From Hibiscus mutabilis (Eukaryota; Streptophyta; Magnoliopsida; Malvales; Malvaceae), in NCBI GenBank assembly GCA_019671005.1, contig CM033738.1, positions 17,448,202-17,512,201 of the forward strand: a stretch of DNA of 64,000 nt, read 5' to 3'. The position numbers and the translations under genes are program-made. The notes under the pieces are model-generated. The model searched no databases. It was not told the DNA's origin and worked only from the letters and a program-made list of their open reading frames with translations. Shown piece after piece: positions 22,483 through 34,849 of this stretch. Within the stretch, counting starts at the first letter, position 1. The number at the start of each line of letters is the position of its first letter.

Positions 22483-25135
22483 TGTAACACCCCTTCCCGT
22501 GACCGTACATCGGACACGAGTTTGAAATGTCACAGCTTTTTAAAATAGATCTTTTAACCAAAATCTGGGGTGATTTAAAATTTTTTTGAAAAACTTCCCA
22601 GTGGTCACCCATCTTAATTTTTCTATAACATAAGCACACTTAACTTTAAATTAATACCGATATAAAATATTTATTCGAGTTTCAATTATAAAACTTTTTA
22701 CATAAAGTATACAAACATACTAAAATAATTTATTTTACAAAAGGTTCTAATAAAATTATTCAATATCTAATTCGTATAAAATATATGAAATCAGACTATT
22801 TAACACCAAACTGTAGATATAATAATCAATTTAAAATAGTTTACGCCGCCACTATTATAGGCCTCGGTAATTACTTTATCAAAATAGATAGATTTATTAA
22901 ATACATGCCACTATTAAACATACAAAAGACGGATGTCATGATTACCGAAATACCTGTCGATTATCTTCTATACAGGATGATGATGAAGCAAAGCCTGTCA
23001 TCTACTAATCCCGATCACCTACGTGTATAACATAAATACACGCTGAGTATATCTTAGTGAGGCATAGAAATATGTAACATGTAAAATACGGTATAAAATT
23101 ATTTGTAGTATGAAATATCTGTATTAGGCATGATATTTGGTAAAGCATGATACTCATGTAATGAACCTGTACTATAATAAATCTGTGCTGTAATAAATCT
23201 TTAATGAAAAAAATCAAATAGCAAGGTTGCTCTGTAAAATCATATAGCAAGGTTACTCTATAAAATCATATAGTCTGTAATGCAGGAATAATCATGTAAG
23301 AAATTTGTACTGTAATAATTCTGTACTGTAAAGTCATGTAACTGTACTGTAAAATCTTATGGCCCAAGGTAAATATCAAGAGACGAGTAAACGAGTCGTG
23401 TACTCTCAGAGTACTAGCCACTTTCCTTAGGTGCAAACGGTGGACACAATTAAGTACCAAATAACTATGGACACAATTAAGTGCCGGATAGACTCTTATG
23501 GTATACCAGAATACTGTCATACTTAATATTATACTACCAAGGGCAACGTTTAAAACAATTCTTGCAAAATGGCAAGAAATCCCAATAACAGTTTATGTCA
23601 TGTAGAACATGTTCATACTGGAGCAGTTCATACATCCCAATTGTAGTTTATATCATAGCATCAAACCTTTATTTTATTAATCAAATATACATTAAGCTTT
23701 TTAACTTAACTGCCTGCATAAATGCATTTCATGTATTATAGCCCAAAGTACAAAATCATGTGATGTTATGGTACGCGAGTCATCACTACACCGTAGTGTC
23801 CACTGCGCCGTAGCGTCTGCATCGTCGAAGCGATTGAGATGAGTACGTACTCAAGGACGCTCTTTGCTCCTCATAATCGCACATTTTGTGCTAACAACAC
23901 CGAAGTGTCTGAACAACGTCGTAGCATCTATAAGTCGACACCGAAGTGTCTAAACATCACCGAAGTGACTGAAACGCACCGTAGTGCTAGGACGCAGCTG
24001 CTAGGACTCTATGGATATCCAATTATACCAAAGACTCACACTAGTACTCAGACATAAAAATATAATATTTTCAAACTCAATATCCAATCCGTCAATACTA
24101 TCATTCATAATTCGATAATGGGCAGTTCATACCCAAAATCTAAAATTCGATTTATCTTATATAAATCATTATGCCATATCAATGTAGCACATATGCCATT
24201 TAATATCTCATGCCATTTACATAACTTTGATCAACATACATTTTTATTAATATCAAGGTCGACTTCTCGCAAGTCTCTCTCATATCACATATATAAAGTA
24301 AGTAAAAATGCACTCACTCATATCACATGTATATATAAATAAGTAAAATGCACTTACTCATATCACATGTATATATAAATAAGTAAAAATGCACTCACCT
24401 TGGCCTTGTAATGAAGTCGACTTTATCACTTGATCTCACTCTTGACCTTTTCCTTTCCATTTTTGTTAGTACGGTCCCAATTCGTATCGAAAGCTACATT
24501 ATAAAATAACATATACCATTTCAAGTATATGTTAGAACATATTCACTCTAAATATAATAATGGAAAGTAAATAAAATAACTATCCATTAAATATGTAATT
24601 GATCCGATAAAGTTTCTTATATTCGAATCACATTTTTCTCACATTTTACCTTAAGCTTTCAACCTTTACTAAAATATTTATTTTAGTCCCTAAGGACTTT
24701 TTCAAGCTTCAAATAGTTAATTTAAGCCCGATCCTTACTTTTTTCACCCTTTACACTTTATGACATTTTTGGCCCCTAAACCTCAAGCCGATTTGTCTTC
24801 TTGGTCCCCAAAGGAATGTTTTTGATCCAATTAATCCATTTCCTATTTTTCTATAATTTTTCCTTTACTTTTGCTTAAAAGCCGAATTGGTCCTCTATAT
24901 TCTACAAATTGCCGTTTTGGTCCCTAAGTGAATACAAGCTACTATTCACTTCAAAATCAACATCTAAACCACTTAAATAAAATTTTCCAACATAGTACTC
25001 TTCAAATACCTAATTGTCACATTTCAACCCTTTGTTCTCTAATTTGTCGAAATAGTCACCAATTTACAATTGAAGGATTCTAGCTTTAAAACTTTGCAAT
25101 TAGGCCCCCAATCATCAACTATACATCATAATCAT
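22483..25135 (-). repeat. Tekay-like LTR fragment related to the E1 LTR
   Basis: It begins TGTAACACCCC, the typical outer end of this LTR class, and follows the E1 LTR in the same order: cacctacgtgt-aca-cacgct, the ccgtagtgtc cluster, tctatggatatccaa and the tggtccct-type region. It interrupts the M RNase H frame. The right edge is approximate because the text then switches orientation. Confidence 0.75.
23750..24050 (+). repeat. Cluster of ccgtagtgtc / ccgaagtgtct motifs, single unit
   Basis: About ten short motifs of this type occur in one block, ending ctctatggatatccaatta. It corresponds to one of the two units at 5958-6545. Confidence 0.65.
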
Positions 25136-25675
25136 CACTTAACATAAAAATCAGAATTTGTCCTCTTCTTATACACCATTTGTAATATACCAATTTTTGG
25201 ACTAGTGACCAAATTGTAATTTTTGAAAGTTTAGGGGGGTTAAAGTGTGAACTTTGGAAAAGTTCATAGACCAAAGTGTAATTTCCAAAAGTTATGTAAT
25301 CTAACCTCGTAAATGAATAGTTCACCCCCAAGAGTGACACTTTTGCGTTAACCAGATTTTTGGTACGAGGCTTATATTAGTGGCTATAAAGCTCTAAAAA
25401 TTCAAATGGAGAAAATTTGAAAATCGTATTAAGTGATTCAAATTTTTGGATCAAATAAATGCCATAAATAAAAATATAAGATATTTTGGAACATGGTCGG
25501 TGGGATTGGAACCAATTTGGTTCAATTTTGATGGAATGACAATTTTCAAGACTTGTTGTAAATAAAAACTAATTGGAGGGAAAATTGGACATTTGCCATA
25601 GATGGCATTTTTGAAATATTTTGAAACTTTGAGGGTAATTTTGAAAGTTGAATAACACTTGGAATAAATCATGGC
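25136..25675 (+). repeat. Tekay-like leader or LTR piece in opposite orientation
   Basis: Phrases such as agtgaccaaattgtaatttttgaaagttta are the reverse complement of text on the plus strand of the E1 LTR, so this part is read in plus sense. It leads into a plus-sense protease remnant. No gag was found. Confidence 0.5.
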
Positions 25676-25935
25676 CATCTAGTAATGTGATTGTCAGTAA
25701 TCCTCTTGGACATAGTGCACGAGTAACTAGAATATGCAAGGGATGTCCATTAGAAATTCAAGGGATTAAATTCCCTGCAGACTTAATGGAACTTCCATTC
25801 CATGAATTTGAAGTCATTCTTGGAATGGATTGGCTATCTGCATACGATGCAGATGTAAAATGTAAGAAGAAAAGGTTGGTACTTTAAGGACCTGATGGTT
25901 CTAAAGTGATCATTGTAGGAGAAATAACTTATTGT
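25676..25935 (+). pseudogene. Tekay-like protease remnant
   Basis: The frame 25648-25887 reads NPLGHSARVTRICKGCPLEI, then FEVILGMDWLSAYDADVKCK, the protease C-terminal half of Tekay/Del elements. E1 keeps the equivalent DADAKCKKK. The active site itself is missing. The frame ends at a stop and joins M LTR sequence near 25935. Confidence 0.8.
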
Positions 25936-27000
25936 TTTATCTAGGAAGCAAACAAGAAACCTGCAAGCAAGTTAGGATTAAATGGAAGATGAAGTAAGGT
26001 GATAGGGATGTGCGAAAGAATTATGAGTTTTAGGTAGATTTGGTGAAGTGTAGTGGGTGGTTTATGTAGGGTAATTTGGGCAAGAAGATGGATGAAGGAT
26101 AGTGATAATGGTAGGGTGAAATATGGGGTGATAGTATCTTAAAGAATCAAGGAAGAACCTAGGCTATAGAGAGCCTAAACTCGAACCTTATGTGATATCT
26201 TTAAGGGGTGGTAAAAGGGACTTTAACCCATTATCTATAAAGAGATAGGAACCAAAGGTATCAAGGGAATAGAAAAGTTGACGCCACAAGCACAAAGACT
26301 TGATAAGTCGATAAAGTTCTAAAAAGAACTAAAGAGAGAAAATTCTCACAAGTAATTTGATTGATAGAAACTGAGGTGTTTTTACAAATGAAATGAAATG
26401 CCCTATTTATAGTTTTCTAGAGGGTGGCCAAATAGGTAGGTGTCTCCCTCCAAAGGCTGGTCGTGACTCCCTCCAAAGGGCTGGTGATGATTCAGCCATG
26501 TTGGTGTCTCCCTCCACTTGGTTTTGGCGCAAAAAGGATTTCCCTCCATTGGTGTTTGTCGCCCATTGTGTTTTCCCTCCAATTAGCTAGGGACATGTTC
26601 CTTAGGAGAGAAAATGACCCATGGGGTGGTGAGCTGGTATGTGTAGGTGAAGCTAAAGTGAGCTGGATTGAGCTGAGCTAGGTAGCTAAAAGAGCTAGCT
26701 CAATCTTCAAGCTGATTTGAACTATTCCTAGCTGACTTTAGCTAGGTGAGCTCCTTTAGAATGTCTTCCTTAGGTTTTGAGCTGATCTGACAACTCCCTT
26801 TAGTTGTGAGCTAATCCGAGCACCTAGTGATACCTTTGAGCTGAATCAAGTATCCTCAAGCTAACTTGAGCCATGTGAGCTATCCTTTGAATTGTCTGAT
26901 CTATCCTTGAGCTAGATTGAGTGTTATGATTCTCCCTTAAGCTTGTACAAGCTATCCGAGCTACCTCTTTCAAACCTTACACTTAGGAATTAATGAGAAG
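25936..27000 (-). repeat. M LTR fragment with AGCT-rich array
   Basis: This matches 37509-38590 from atctagga to ccttacac and atgagaa. The first 50 bases of the LTR are missing. Bases 26625-26960 form a degenerate array of gagctga, gagctag and related words. The right side joins the leader of element II without an LTR. Confidence 0.75.
26625..26960. repeat. Degenerate AGCT-word array in M U3
   Basis: The palindrome AGCT recurs about twenty times by eye, mostly as tGAGCTga or gAGCTa. Parallel arrays lie at 38225-38575 and 59030-59295. Confidence 0.7.
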
Positions 27001-27419
27001 GCTAAATCAAGTAAGCCTTTGTGTTTTGCTGTTAAAAAAACAAAAAGAAAATAGAAAAGAAAAGAATTATTGTAAAAAAAATAGATTAAAAAAAAGAAAG
27101 TAAATCGATAACAAGGGTTGATACATTTTTCCTTGTTTTAGAATTTTTATTTCTTCGTTTCAATAGTCAAACTTTGAACCGTAATCCTTTTCTTCTAAGC
27201 CTACATTATGCACCATATCTTTCCAAAACTTAACATTTATTTTGCAGCCGATTCAGCAAGTATTTTGAGTAAGTTTGATTCAAGAACTTTTGAGATAAAA
27301 AGAACATTAAAAGGCACAAGATAGTGAGTACATCTGAGGGTGAAAGCTGAAAAGAACGAGTGATTTTTTTTCCTTTTTCTTTTTCCTCTTTCTTTTTCTT
27401 TTGGAGTGAACAGGGAGCC
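27001..27419 (+). other. Element II leader
   Basis: The start (gctaaatcaagtaagcc) resembles the C1 leader just after its primer site (gcctagacgattcagtaagc). The rest is A- and T-rich with no gene. Confidence 0.55.
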
Positions 27420-28590
27420 ATGAACGCAGATAAGAATATTGGGGAGTCTAATGAAGGACAAATAAGAGGAATCTCGAGACTATAGTTTCAAGCACTTGTT
27501 CGAGAATTGGGACAACTTATGGATCAAAAACTTGAGTCCATACATGAGCAAATTGACGGCATTGAAGAGAAATCTGTAGGAGCCCCAACCATTCTAACGC
27601 AAGGTAACCTAGGACAAGGTGTCGAAGAAGAGGAAATTGAGCAGATTGTGGAGACACCGAACATTCCGTCGTTGTACAAAACCAACGCCTGCATCGGAGG
27701 AATCAAGAAAGGTTTGACGATAACCTTGTAAATATAAAGATGAACATTCCGCCATTTCAAGGGAAAACAGATTCAGAGGCTTATCTTGAGTGGGAGTAGA
27801 AGATCAAACACATCTTCGATTGTCAAAATTACTCTAAGCAAAAGAAGGTAAAAATAGCATCCATTGAATTCACTAATTATGCAATAGTTTGGTGAAACCA
27901 GTTAACCATGAACAGACGACAAAATGGAGAACGCCCGGTGTCCACGTGGGAGGAAATGAAAGGCATAATAAGGAAGAGATTTATACCAGTCTACTATCAT
28001 CGAGAATTAATGTGAAAACTCTAGAACCTTAAACAAGGCAACATAAGTGTGGAAGATTATTTTAAAGAGATAGAGATGGCAATGATATGAGCCAATATGG
28101 AGGAAGACACTGCAGCTACCATGGCAAGGTTCATTTCGGGTCTAAAGCAAGACATAGCCAACACCATGGATTTGCAATACTATGTGGGCTTAGAAGATTG
28201 GTTCACTTGGCTATGAAGGTGGAACAACAATTTAAACGTAAATGTACATCCCGAAATAACTCTTCTACTTCTAAATGGAGTCAAAATTCTAAATGGGGAC
28301 TTCAAAATCCAACAAGACTGTTGATGAAAACAAAGGAAAGCCACAAGCTACACCAAATCGATCCAGGGATATTCAATGCTTCAAATGTCTTGGAAGGAGA
28401 CATGTAGCTAGTCAGTGCCCAAATACGCATACTATGGTGATTCGAGGAAGTGGGGAGATTGAATCCAAATCAAAAAAAGAAGAAGTTGATGCCATAAGTG
28501 AAGATGATGAAGACTTAGACCCTCCCACTGAAGGAGAAGTGCTCATTGTGAAGAGGAGTCTAAATACACAAATGGTGCAAGGCGACCAAC
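27420..28590 (+). pseudogene. Element II gag remnant
   Basis: The start ATG at 27420 opens a gag frame broken by stops. Recognisable parts are NIPPFQGKTDSEAYLEWE, the capsid core that matches C1, and the zinc knuckle CFKCLGRRHVASQC near 28377-28420. Several stops sit where C1 has CAA/CAG, CGA or TGG codons (for example near 27894, 28021 and 28088), a pattern expected from cytosine deamination. Gag packages element RNA in active relatives. Confidence 0.8.
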
Positions 28591-29030
28591 AACGAGAGAA
28601 TATCTTTCATATATCAATGGGAAGGCATGTTTTGTGATTATCGATGGAGGAAGTTGTATTAATGTTGGTGGCATGTTAATGGGTCCGACTTTGATTGGTG
28701 ACAACAAAACACCCACATCCGTATAAGCTTCAATGGCTTAATGATGGTGCGGAATTAAAGGTGACCAAGCAGGTACTCGTACCATTCTCCATCAGTAGAT
28801 ACAAAGGATGAGGTTCTATGTGATGTTGTACCCATGCACGCCAACCACTTACTTTTGGGGAGGCCTTGGCAGTTTGATCGAATAGTGAATCATGATGGAT
28901 ATAACAATCGATACCTATTCACTTTTGAAGGAAAAAAGCACACGCTAACCCTTTTATCACCACAACAAGTACACAATGATCAATTACATTTGAAAGGGTT
29001 TCCAATGATTAAAAGAAAAAGAAACAGAAA
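28591..29030 (+). pseudogene. Element II protease remnant
   Basis: After RENIFH the text near 28630 gives VIIDGGSCIN, the active-site region of this subfamily. The frame 28834-29034 has HANHLLLGRPWQFDR and NHDGYNNRY, conserved behind the protease. Small indels break the frame. Confidence 0.75.
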
Positions 29031-29268
29031 ATGAGAGGAAAATGAGCGAGAGAATGAGAGAAAAATAGTAAGTACTAGTAAAAGCGGGAAGGGAAAGAGT
29101 GAAATTGAAAGCGGTGGAGAGAAGCTTAAAATGAGCGAATATGTGAGGGGTAGTGAAATTAAAAAAATATGTTTTGGCGAGGCAAACACTTCTTGTGCTT
29201 TTATACAAGGAGAATTTTTTGAACACTAACGAACTCGATGCAACATTGCCTTTTCTATTGTTTCTCTT

Positions 29269-30057
29269 TTGCATGATTTTGAAGATGTTTTACCCGATGA
29301 GATTCGAGGAGGTTTACCACCTATTCGTGGCATAAAACATCAAATTGATTTTGTGCCTGGTGCTACATTGCCTAATCGACCAGAATATAGGAGTAACCTC
29401 GAGGAAACAAAAGAGTTACAACGACAAGTACAAGAATTGAAGGGAAAAGGCTATATTCGAGAGAGCTTAAGCCCATGTGTCATTCCTGTACTGTCCGTAC
29501 CCAAGAAAGATGGATCATGGAGCATGTGTGTGGATTGTCGAGCACTCAATCAGATCACAATAAAATATCGACATCCTATACCGTGCCTAGATGATATGTT
29601 GGATGAATTAAGTGGTTCTAGTGTGTTTTTAAAGATTGATCTTAAAAGCGGATATCACCAAATCAGGATGAGAGAATGTGATGAATGGAAGACAACATTC
29701 AAAACAAAACAAGGTTTGTATGAGTGGACTGTGATGCCTTTCGGTTTAACAAATGCACCTAACACGTTTATGAGATTGATGAATCATGTCTTACAGCATT
29801 ATATTGGTAAGTTTTGTGTTGTTTATTTTGACGACATTCTCATATACAACCATTCTTTGGAGGATCATGAATTACATCTTAGGCTTGTTTTGAATACACT
29901 TCGAAAGGAGAAATTGTATGTTAACTTAAAAAAATGTGTTTTTTGTACAAACAAACTTGTGTTTCAAGGATTTTTAGTGAATTCAGAAGTCTTGGAGGTT
30001 GATCATGAGAAGGTAAAAGTAATTGAAGACTGGCCGATGCCTACAAGCATTAGCTAG
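29269..30057 (+). pseudogene. Element II reverse transcriptase
   Basis: This 262-codon frame keeps most RT motifs: LPPIRGIKHQIDF, PKKDGSWSMCVDCRALN, the [13 protein letters not shown] palm motif, [15 protein letters not shown] and the catalytic FDDIL box. It ends at TAG (30055) where C1 has CAA in the ISQVRSF motif, so a CAG codon probably became a stop. The RT domain is otherwise complete. Confidence 0.88.
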
Positions 30058-30770
30058 GTAAGGAGATTTCATGGATTGGCCACTTTTTATCAAAGGTTTA
30101 TTCCTAATTTTAGTACCATTGCTGCTTCTTTAACTAACATGATTAAAAGGAATGCAAGTTTCTTTTGGAATATTGAGCAAGAACATGCTTTTAATCAGAT
30201 TAAGGAGTGCTTAACAAAGGCACTATTTCTTTCCTTATTAAACTTTGATAAGACATTCAAGATCGAGTGTGATGCTTCAGGTGTAGGAATCGGTGTTGTT
30301 TTATCATAAGAGGGACGTCCAGTTGCATATTTTAGCGAGAAACTAAATGGAGCAACCTTGAACTATCCAACATATGACAAGGAAATGTATGCTTTGATTA
30401 GGGCCTTGGACAATGGCAATATTACCTATGGTCGAAGGAATTTGTTGTGCATACGGACCATGAGTCATTGAAACACATCAAGGGAAAACACAAACTCAAC
30501 AAAAGACACGCCAAATTGGTGGAATTCCTTGAGTCATTCCCATACGTCATCAAGTACAAAAAGGGAAAAGAGAATGTTGTTGCTGATGCCTTGTCACAGA
30601 GGTATGTACTTCTTAATTCTCTTGAATCTAAACTTATTGGATTTGCATTTCTTAAAGAACTTTATGCTACTGATCTTGATTTTGGAGAGACCTTTAAAGC
30701 ATGTGAGAAAGGTACGTTTGACAAGTTTTACAGGCATGATGGGTTCTTATTCAATGAAAGAAAACTTTGA
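30058..30770 (+). pseudogene. Element II RNase H remnant
   Basis: The text continues with [31 protein letters not shown] (first RNase H Asp), a TAA at 30307 in place of a Gln codon, then [19 protein letters not shown]. After a frameshift near 30412 the frame 30447-30770 gives [10 protein letters not shown] and [12 protein letters not shown]. Confidence 0.85.
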
Positions 30771-31741
30771 ATCCCTCAAAGTAGTGCGCGTGAGGTCTTA
30801 GTGAAGAAAGCCCATAGCGGGGGGCATATAGGACATTTCAGAGTTAACAAGACGTTAAACATCATGCAAGAGCATTTGTTTTGACCAAAATTGAAAAAAG
30901 ATGTGAAACAAATTTGTGAGCGATGTATCACTTGCAAAAGGGCGAAATCAAGACTTCAACCTCAAGGGTTGTACATGCCATTACCAATCTCTAAAGAGCC
31001 GTGGGTTGACATTTCCATGGACTTTGTTTTAGGACTTCTTAGAACAAAGAATGCCAAAGATTCCATTTTCGTGGTTGTCGATAGGTTTTCAAAAATGGCA
31101 CACTTTATTATGTTTCATAAAACTGATGATGCTTCCAATATTTCTACTCTGTTTTTCAAGGAGATTGCGCGTTTACATGGACTTCTAAGGATAATCATTT
31201 TAGATCAAGATACGAAGTTTTTGAGTCATTTTTGGAGATCTTTATGGAGCAGGATTGGGACAAAGTTATTGTTCTCTACAATTTGTCATCCTCAAACTGA
31301 TGGCCAAATCGAAGTGGTAAATCGAGTACTTTCAACTTTGTTGTGGTCTTTGATTAGCAAGAATCCAAAATCGTGGGAAGATAGCTTCCCACTGTGGAAT
31401 TTGCTTACTACAGATCAGTTCATTCAACCACCAAATTCACACCATTTGAGGTTGTATATGGGTTTAATCCATTGTCTCCTATGGATTTGTTACCTTTGCC
31501 CATTGATCAAGCATTAAACGTAGACGGGAAAAACAAGGCTGAATTCATGAAAAAGCTTCATCAGAAGGTTTGAGACAACATTGAGAAAATAACAAAGCAA
31601 TATAAACAACAAGCAAATAAAGGGCGAAAGCGAGTCAACTTTGAACCCGGCGATTGAGTTTGGGTACACTTCAAGAAGGAACGATTTCTAGCACAAAAGA
31701 AATATAAACTCTCTCCTAGAGGAGATGGGTCATTTCAAGTA
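30771..31741 (+). pseudogene. Element II integrase remnant
   Basis: The frame 30891-31517 has the zinc pair [12 protein letters not shown] and the core with [23 protein letters not shown] and [10 protein letters not shown], so the three catalytic acids are present. The histidine half lies before a stop near 30885. Frameshifts after 31400 disrupt the C-terminal part, where WVHFKKERF and RGDGSFQVVEKI can be read. Confidence 0.82.
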
Positions 31742-32104
31742 GTGGAGAAGATCAATGATAATGCCTACAAGATAGATCTTTTGGGAGAGTTTGGTGTCAG
31801 TGCTACTTTTAACATCTCGGAATTTTCTCTTTTTGAGCAAGGTAACGATTTGAGGACAAATTACTCTCAAGAATGGGAGGATGATGAGATCATGGTGTCA
31901 CCACCACCATTGGACCCGAGGGAATTTCCCTTAGGCCCCATTACACGTGCAAGGGCAAGGAAATTTAGAGATGCGGTCAGCAACAAGTGCAATCATGCAT
32001 GGAAGATTATTGCAGCTGACGAAGTTGAATCAATGCCCTGCAACGTGGAAGATTCATGCAACGTGAAAGGGAGTCCATGCAACGTGTTGCATGTTTATTT
32101 ATGA
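31742..32104 (+). pseudogene. Element II integrase C-terminus with CRM-type motif reaching into the LTR
   Basis: A 120-codon frame runs from EKINDNAYKIDL through FNISEFSLF to [14 protein letters not shown]. It crosses the purine-rich gaatgggagga at 31871 and the LTR start at 31882, and stops 220 bases inside the LTR. This overlap with the 3' LTR is known for CRM group A elements, whose C-terminal motif replaces a chromodomain. Confidence 0.82.
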
Positions 32105-32310
32105 TGCATATGTTCCATTTGATTATTATAGTTTTAGTGTGCACATGTTTTTTATTATGTTGTTTATTGTTTATTTTACCAGCACTAGAGTTCGTTGAAT
32201 CATATAACATATATTTACTATATTTAGCATGCATCATATTACCTTCTTTATTTCTGATCATATTTCTCGTAGTTACAGGTGTTATGCAAGGACAATGAAG
32301 AGACACATCA
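31882..32310 (+). repeat. Element II 3' LTR, first part
   Basis: It starts TGATGAGATC after a purine run, as C1 does with TGATATGAAC. N3 interrupts it at 32310. Confidence 0.75.
32306..32310 (+). repeat. N3 target site duplication, left
   Basis: CATCA here faces CGTCA at 36023-36027. The single difference fits decay of a CpG. Confidence 0.65.
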
Positions 32311-33309
32311 TGATGTGAGGTTGCCTTGGTACGTTGGGACCTTCAATTTGATGGCTTGGAAGCAAGCCTAGGGCTTTAGACTCGAACAAGGAAGTTAGGC
32401 GCAAATATGAAAATTTAAGAGAAACTAGTTGGGGGTTTCTTGAAAATTTTAGAATTAAAGCTGAAAATTAAAGAAATAATGTGAAGAAGATAGATTAGAT
32501 GATGAATAATAAAAATGAAAATAAAAAGATTGAAAAAGGTAAAAATAAATATGTATAAAACAAATCTAAAAACTTTCAGCTTTGTTTATGGAGATGGCGA
32601 CAATGGAGTTGAAGAAGAAGATGGTTATAGCATGATGTTTGATAGATGCCCCGCAGAACCCTCCTACTCGTAATTGAATAGGCAACCTCCGTGGTATGGC
32701 TCTAACTGACCCTCCTAATCGCAATTGACTAGGCAACCCGGATTGTGAAGATTAACAACAATCAACCCGGTTGAAACGTTGAAGATGGCTTTTAGACAAG
32801 TTTACCGAACACTTGCAAACACGTATTCAAATGATACTAAAATCTCAAAAGAGAATTTTTTTATTAATCAATGAAATCTGAGAAAACAAATAAGAAAGCA
32901 TAATCCTTTTATACATGAAGGATGGCTTTAACCTAAAGCTAAGAATGAATAAAATAAACAAGGAAATCTGGTCCCTTAAATTGGACTTGATCTAACGGCT
33001 TAAGAGAAGGGTGGCTGGTTCCTAAAGTATATAAAACCATAAAACATAATATAAATGTTAATAATTAGGTTGGGCTAAGTCTAATTCATCCAAAAGCTTT
33101 ATAAATTAGCTTTTACTCTGAACTTAAAAAATCCCGTAGTTAAACCCGTATTCAGTTTTTTGCTTGTGCAGTCTTCAGTAAAATGAACGTATCTAAAATG
33201 CAGATTCACACCTCCTAAGCATGGACCATTTTGGACCTTGTTGTTTGCATCGAACAACTTCAACTTCTTGTCTAATATGAGTAATTTGAACGCGTTCATG
33301 CCTGTATCA
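32311..33309 (-). repeat. N3 3' LTR
   Basis: In sense it begins TGATACAGGC at 33309 next to a purine tract. It lacks about 170 bp compared with 34850-36022. The twin hairpins are at 32714-32733 and 32663-32682 (sense CCTAGTC with GATTAGG, and CCTATTC with GAGTAGG). Confidence 0.82.
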
Positions 33310-33330
33310 CTCCCCCACTCCTCAAAAAGA
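33310..33330 (-). other. N3 polypurine tract
   Basis: On the minus strand the bases read TTTTTGAGGAGTGGGGGAG just before the LTR, the same tract as in N1. Confidence 0.75.
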
Positions 33331-34371
33331 TTCATCCTCGAATCTTACCCAAAAAATGGAAGGATTTTAGAAAAGTACCATGTAAAAGAATGTGTCGAAG
33401 GGTCCTTGTGTGGCATCTCCAGTTGCATTGTGAAGAACAAGTTCCTTATCTTTGGGCTTGTTACATCCATCGCAAGGTAGCGCATTCTTAACTTTTGATT
33501 GTATGGTACCTTCGTAGGTGTTTTCTGCTTGATGATCATATGGAATAATTTTGTCAACATCAACGGGCAAGGTTAGACTCACGACAGCTTTACCGGATCA
33601 TGGATATCTTTGTCATCATAGGGCAAGGAGAAAGTAAAAGTGTGTTGTGTGCTCACGTCATCAACAAGACTCAGCGATGGTTGGTCGCCACTTTCCCCTT
33701 GGACTAGGAATGATTTTTCTTCCTTCAGCTTAGTGCTACTAGATTCGACATGGGTATTAGTATGGTTATGAAAAGGCGAAGGTTGAGATGTACCTTTATC
33801 AATGGAAGAGTATGTCGTCTGATGGGCTTTGGACTTTTGTAGTTGACGTTTGATTCGGATTGCTTGTTCGACGAAATCCATCAGATTTTCATATGGTTGG
33901 AATTCGTTGTTGGCAATCTCTTCATTTAATCTGAAATAGAATCTTTTTACCATGTCTCATTATTTATCAATGATATCAGCTCGGTGCATAAGTACTAGCA
34001 TGGTGTTGAAGTACTTTTCCACGGACATTGTACCCTGTGTCAACCGTTGAAGCTTTCTCTCGATGTACTCATAATATTCTGGTGGGGCATAATGAATCCT
34101 CATGACCCGCTTTAATTCACTCCAGGAATCAATCTGTCACTTGCCATAAAACTTTCGGTCTTTCACTAATCTATTCCACCAAATAGTAGGCCTGGTTAGT
34201 GAATCCTCGGATAGCTAACAAACAGGTTATCTTATCGCAATGCTTATAAAACATATCATCAATCTCGTACTCCCATTCACAATAAGCATCTGGGTCGGAT
34301 GTTCCTTCGAATGGAGGGATGTTGTGCATTGATATAGCCAAAGAAGGTTTAGTGTGACAAGTGTAACACAT
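33331..34371 (-). pseudogene. N3 gag scraps and tail
   Basis: The frame 34371-34171 reads ISMHNIPPFEGTSDPDAYCE, the start of the capsid core. The frame 33953-33579 has VKRFYFRLNEEI, PYENLMDFVEQAIRIKRQLQ, the later gag helices. Then a tail of unclear origin follows. Stops and frameshifts separate the parts, and no zinc knuckle or pol domain was seen. Confidence 0.75.
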
Positions 34372-34832
34372 CCTAAAATTTCACAAAAGAAAGAAAAACG
34401 AACCAAATCCTCACCGTTATTCACTCCAAACAAAGGCTCTAGGAGTCCAAGGAACGGTATGTCACCAATTGAATTGAGTTGCAAGGAAGAGGGAATTTAT
34501 GCAACTTTTAAATTTCTACTAACACAAGAAACAAGAAGGTGTTAGAAGATGTATAAGAATAAAAAAAAAGTTAAAACAAAGGAAAACTAATAGCTAAGAA
34601 TGAAAGAAAATCAGAAAACCTGAAAAAACCCTGAAATTTGCAGCAACTTGATCCACTTTGTTCGAGGTGTTCCTGATGTCAAACAATTATGAAATTTTGT
34701 GTGAATACTCCTTCAATAGTAGAGATCTGATCTGGAAATTTTGGGCTCAAAATTCATTCGTTTGATTTTTTCCGATTTTTCTATTTTTTCAAATTTTCAC
34801 CCAAAAACGTCAAAATTTTGCCTAAGAATAGG

Positions 34833-34847
34833 CCCAATCTGATACCA
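34833..34847 (-). other. N3 primer binding site
   Basis: The minus strand reads TGGTATCAGATTGGG two bases from the LTR end, matching initiator tRNA-Met in its first ten bases. Confidence 0.78.
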
Positions 34848-34849
34848 AA

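Noticed and set aside
26393..26681. Overlapping frames in the M LTR
   Set aside because: They fall in LTR sequence and are not kept in the copy at 37980-38220.
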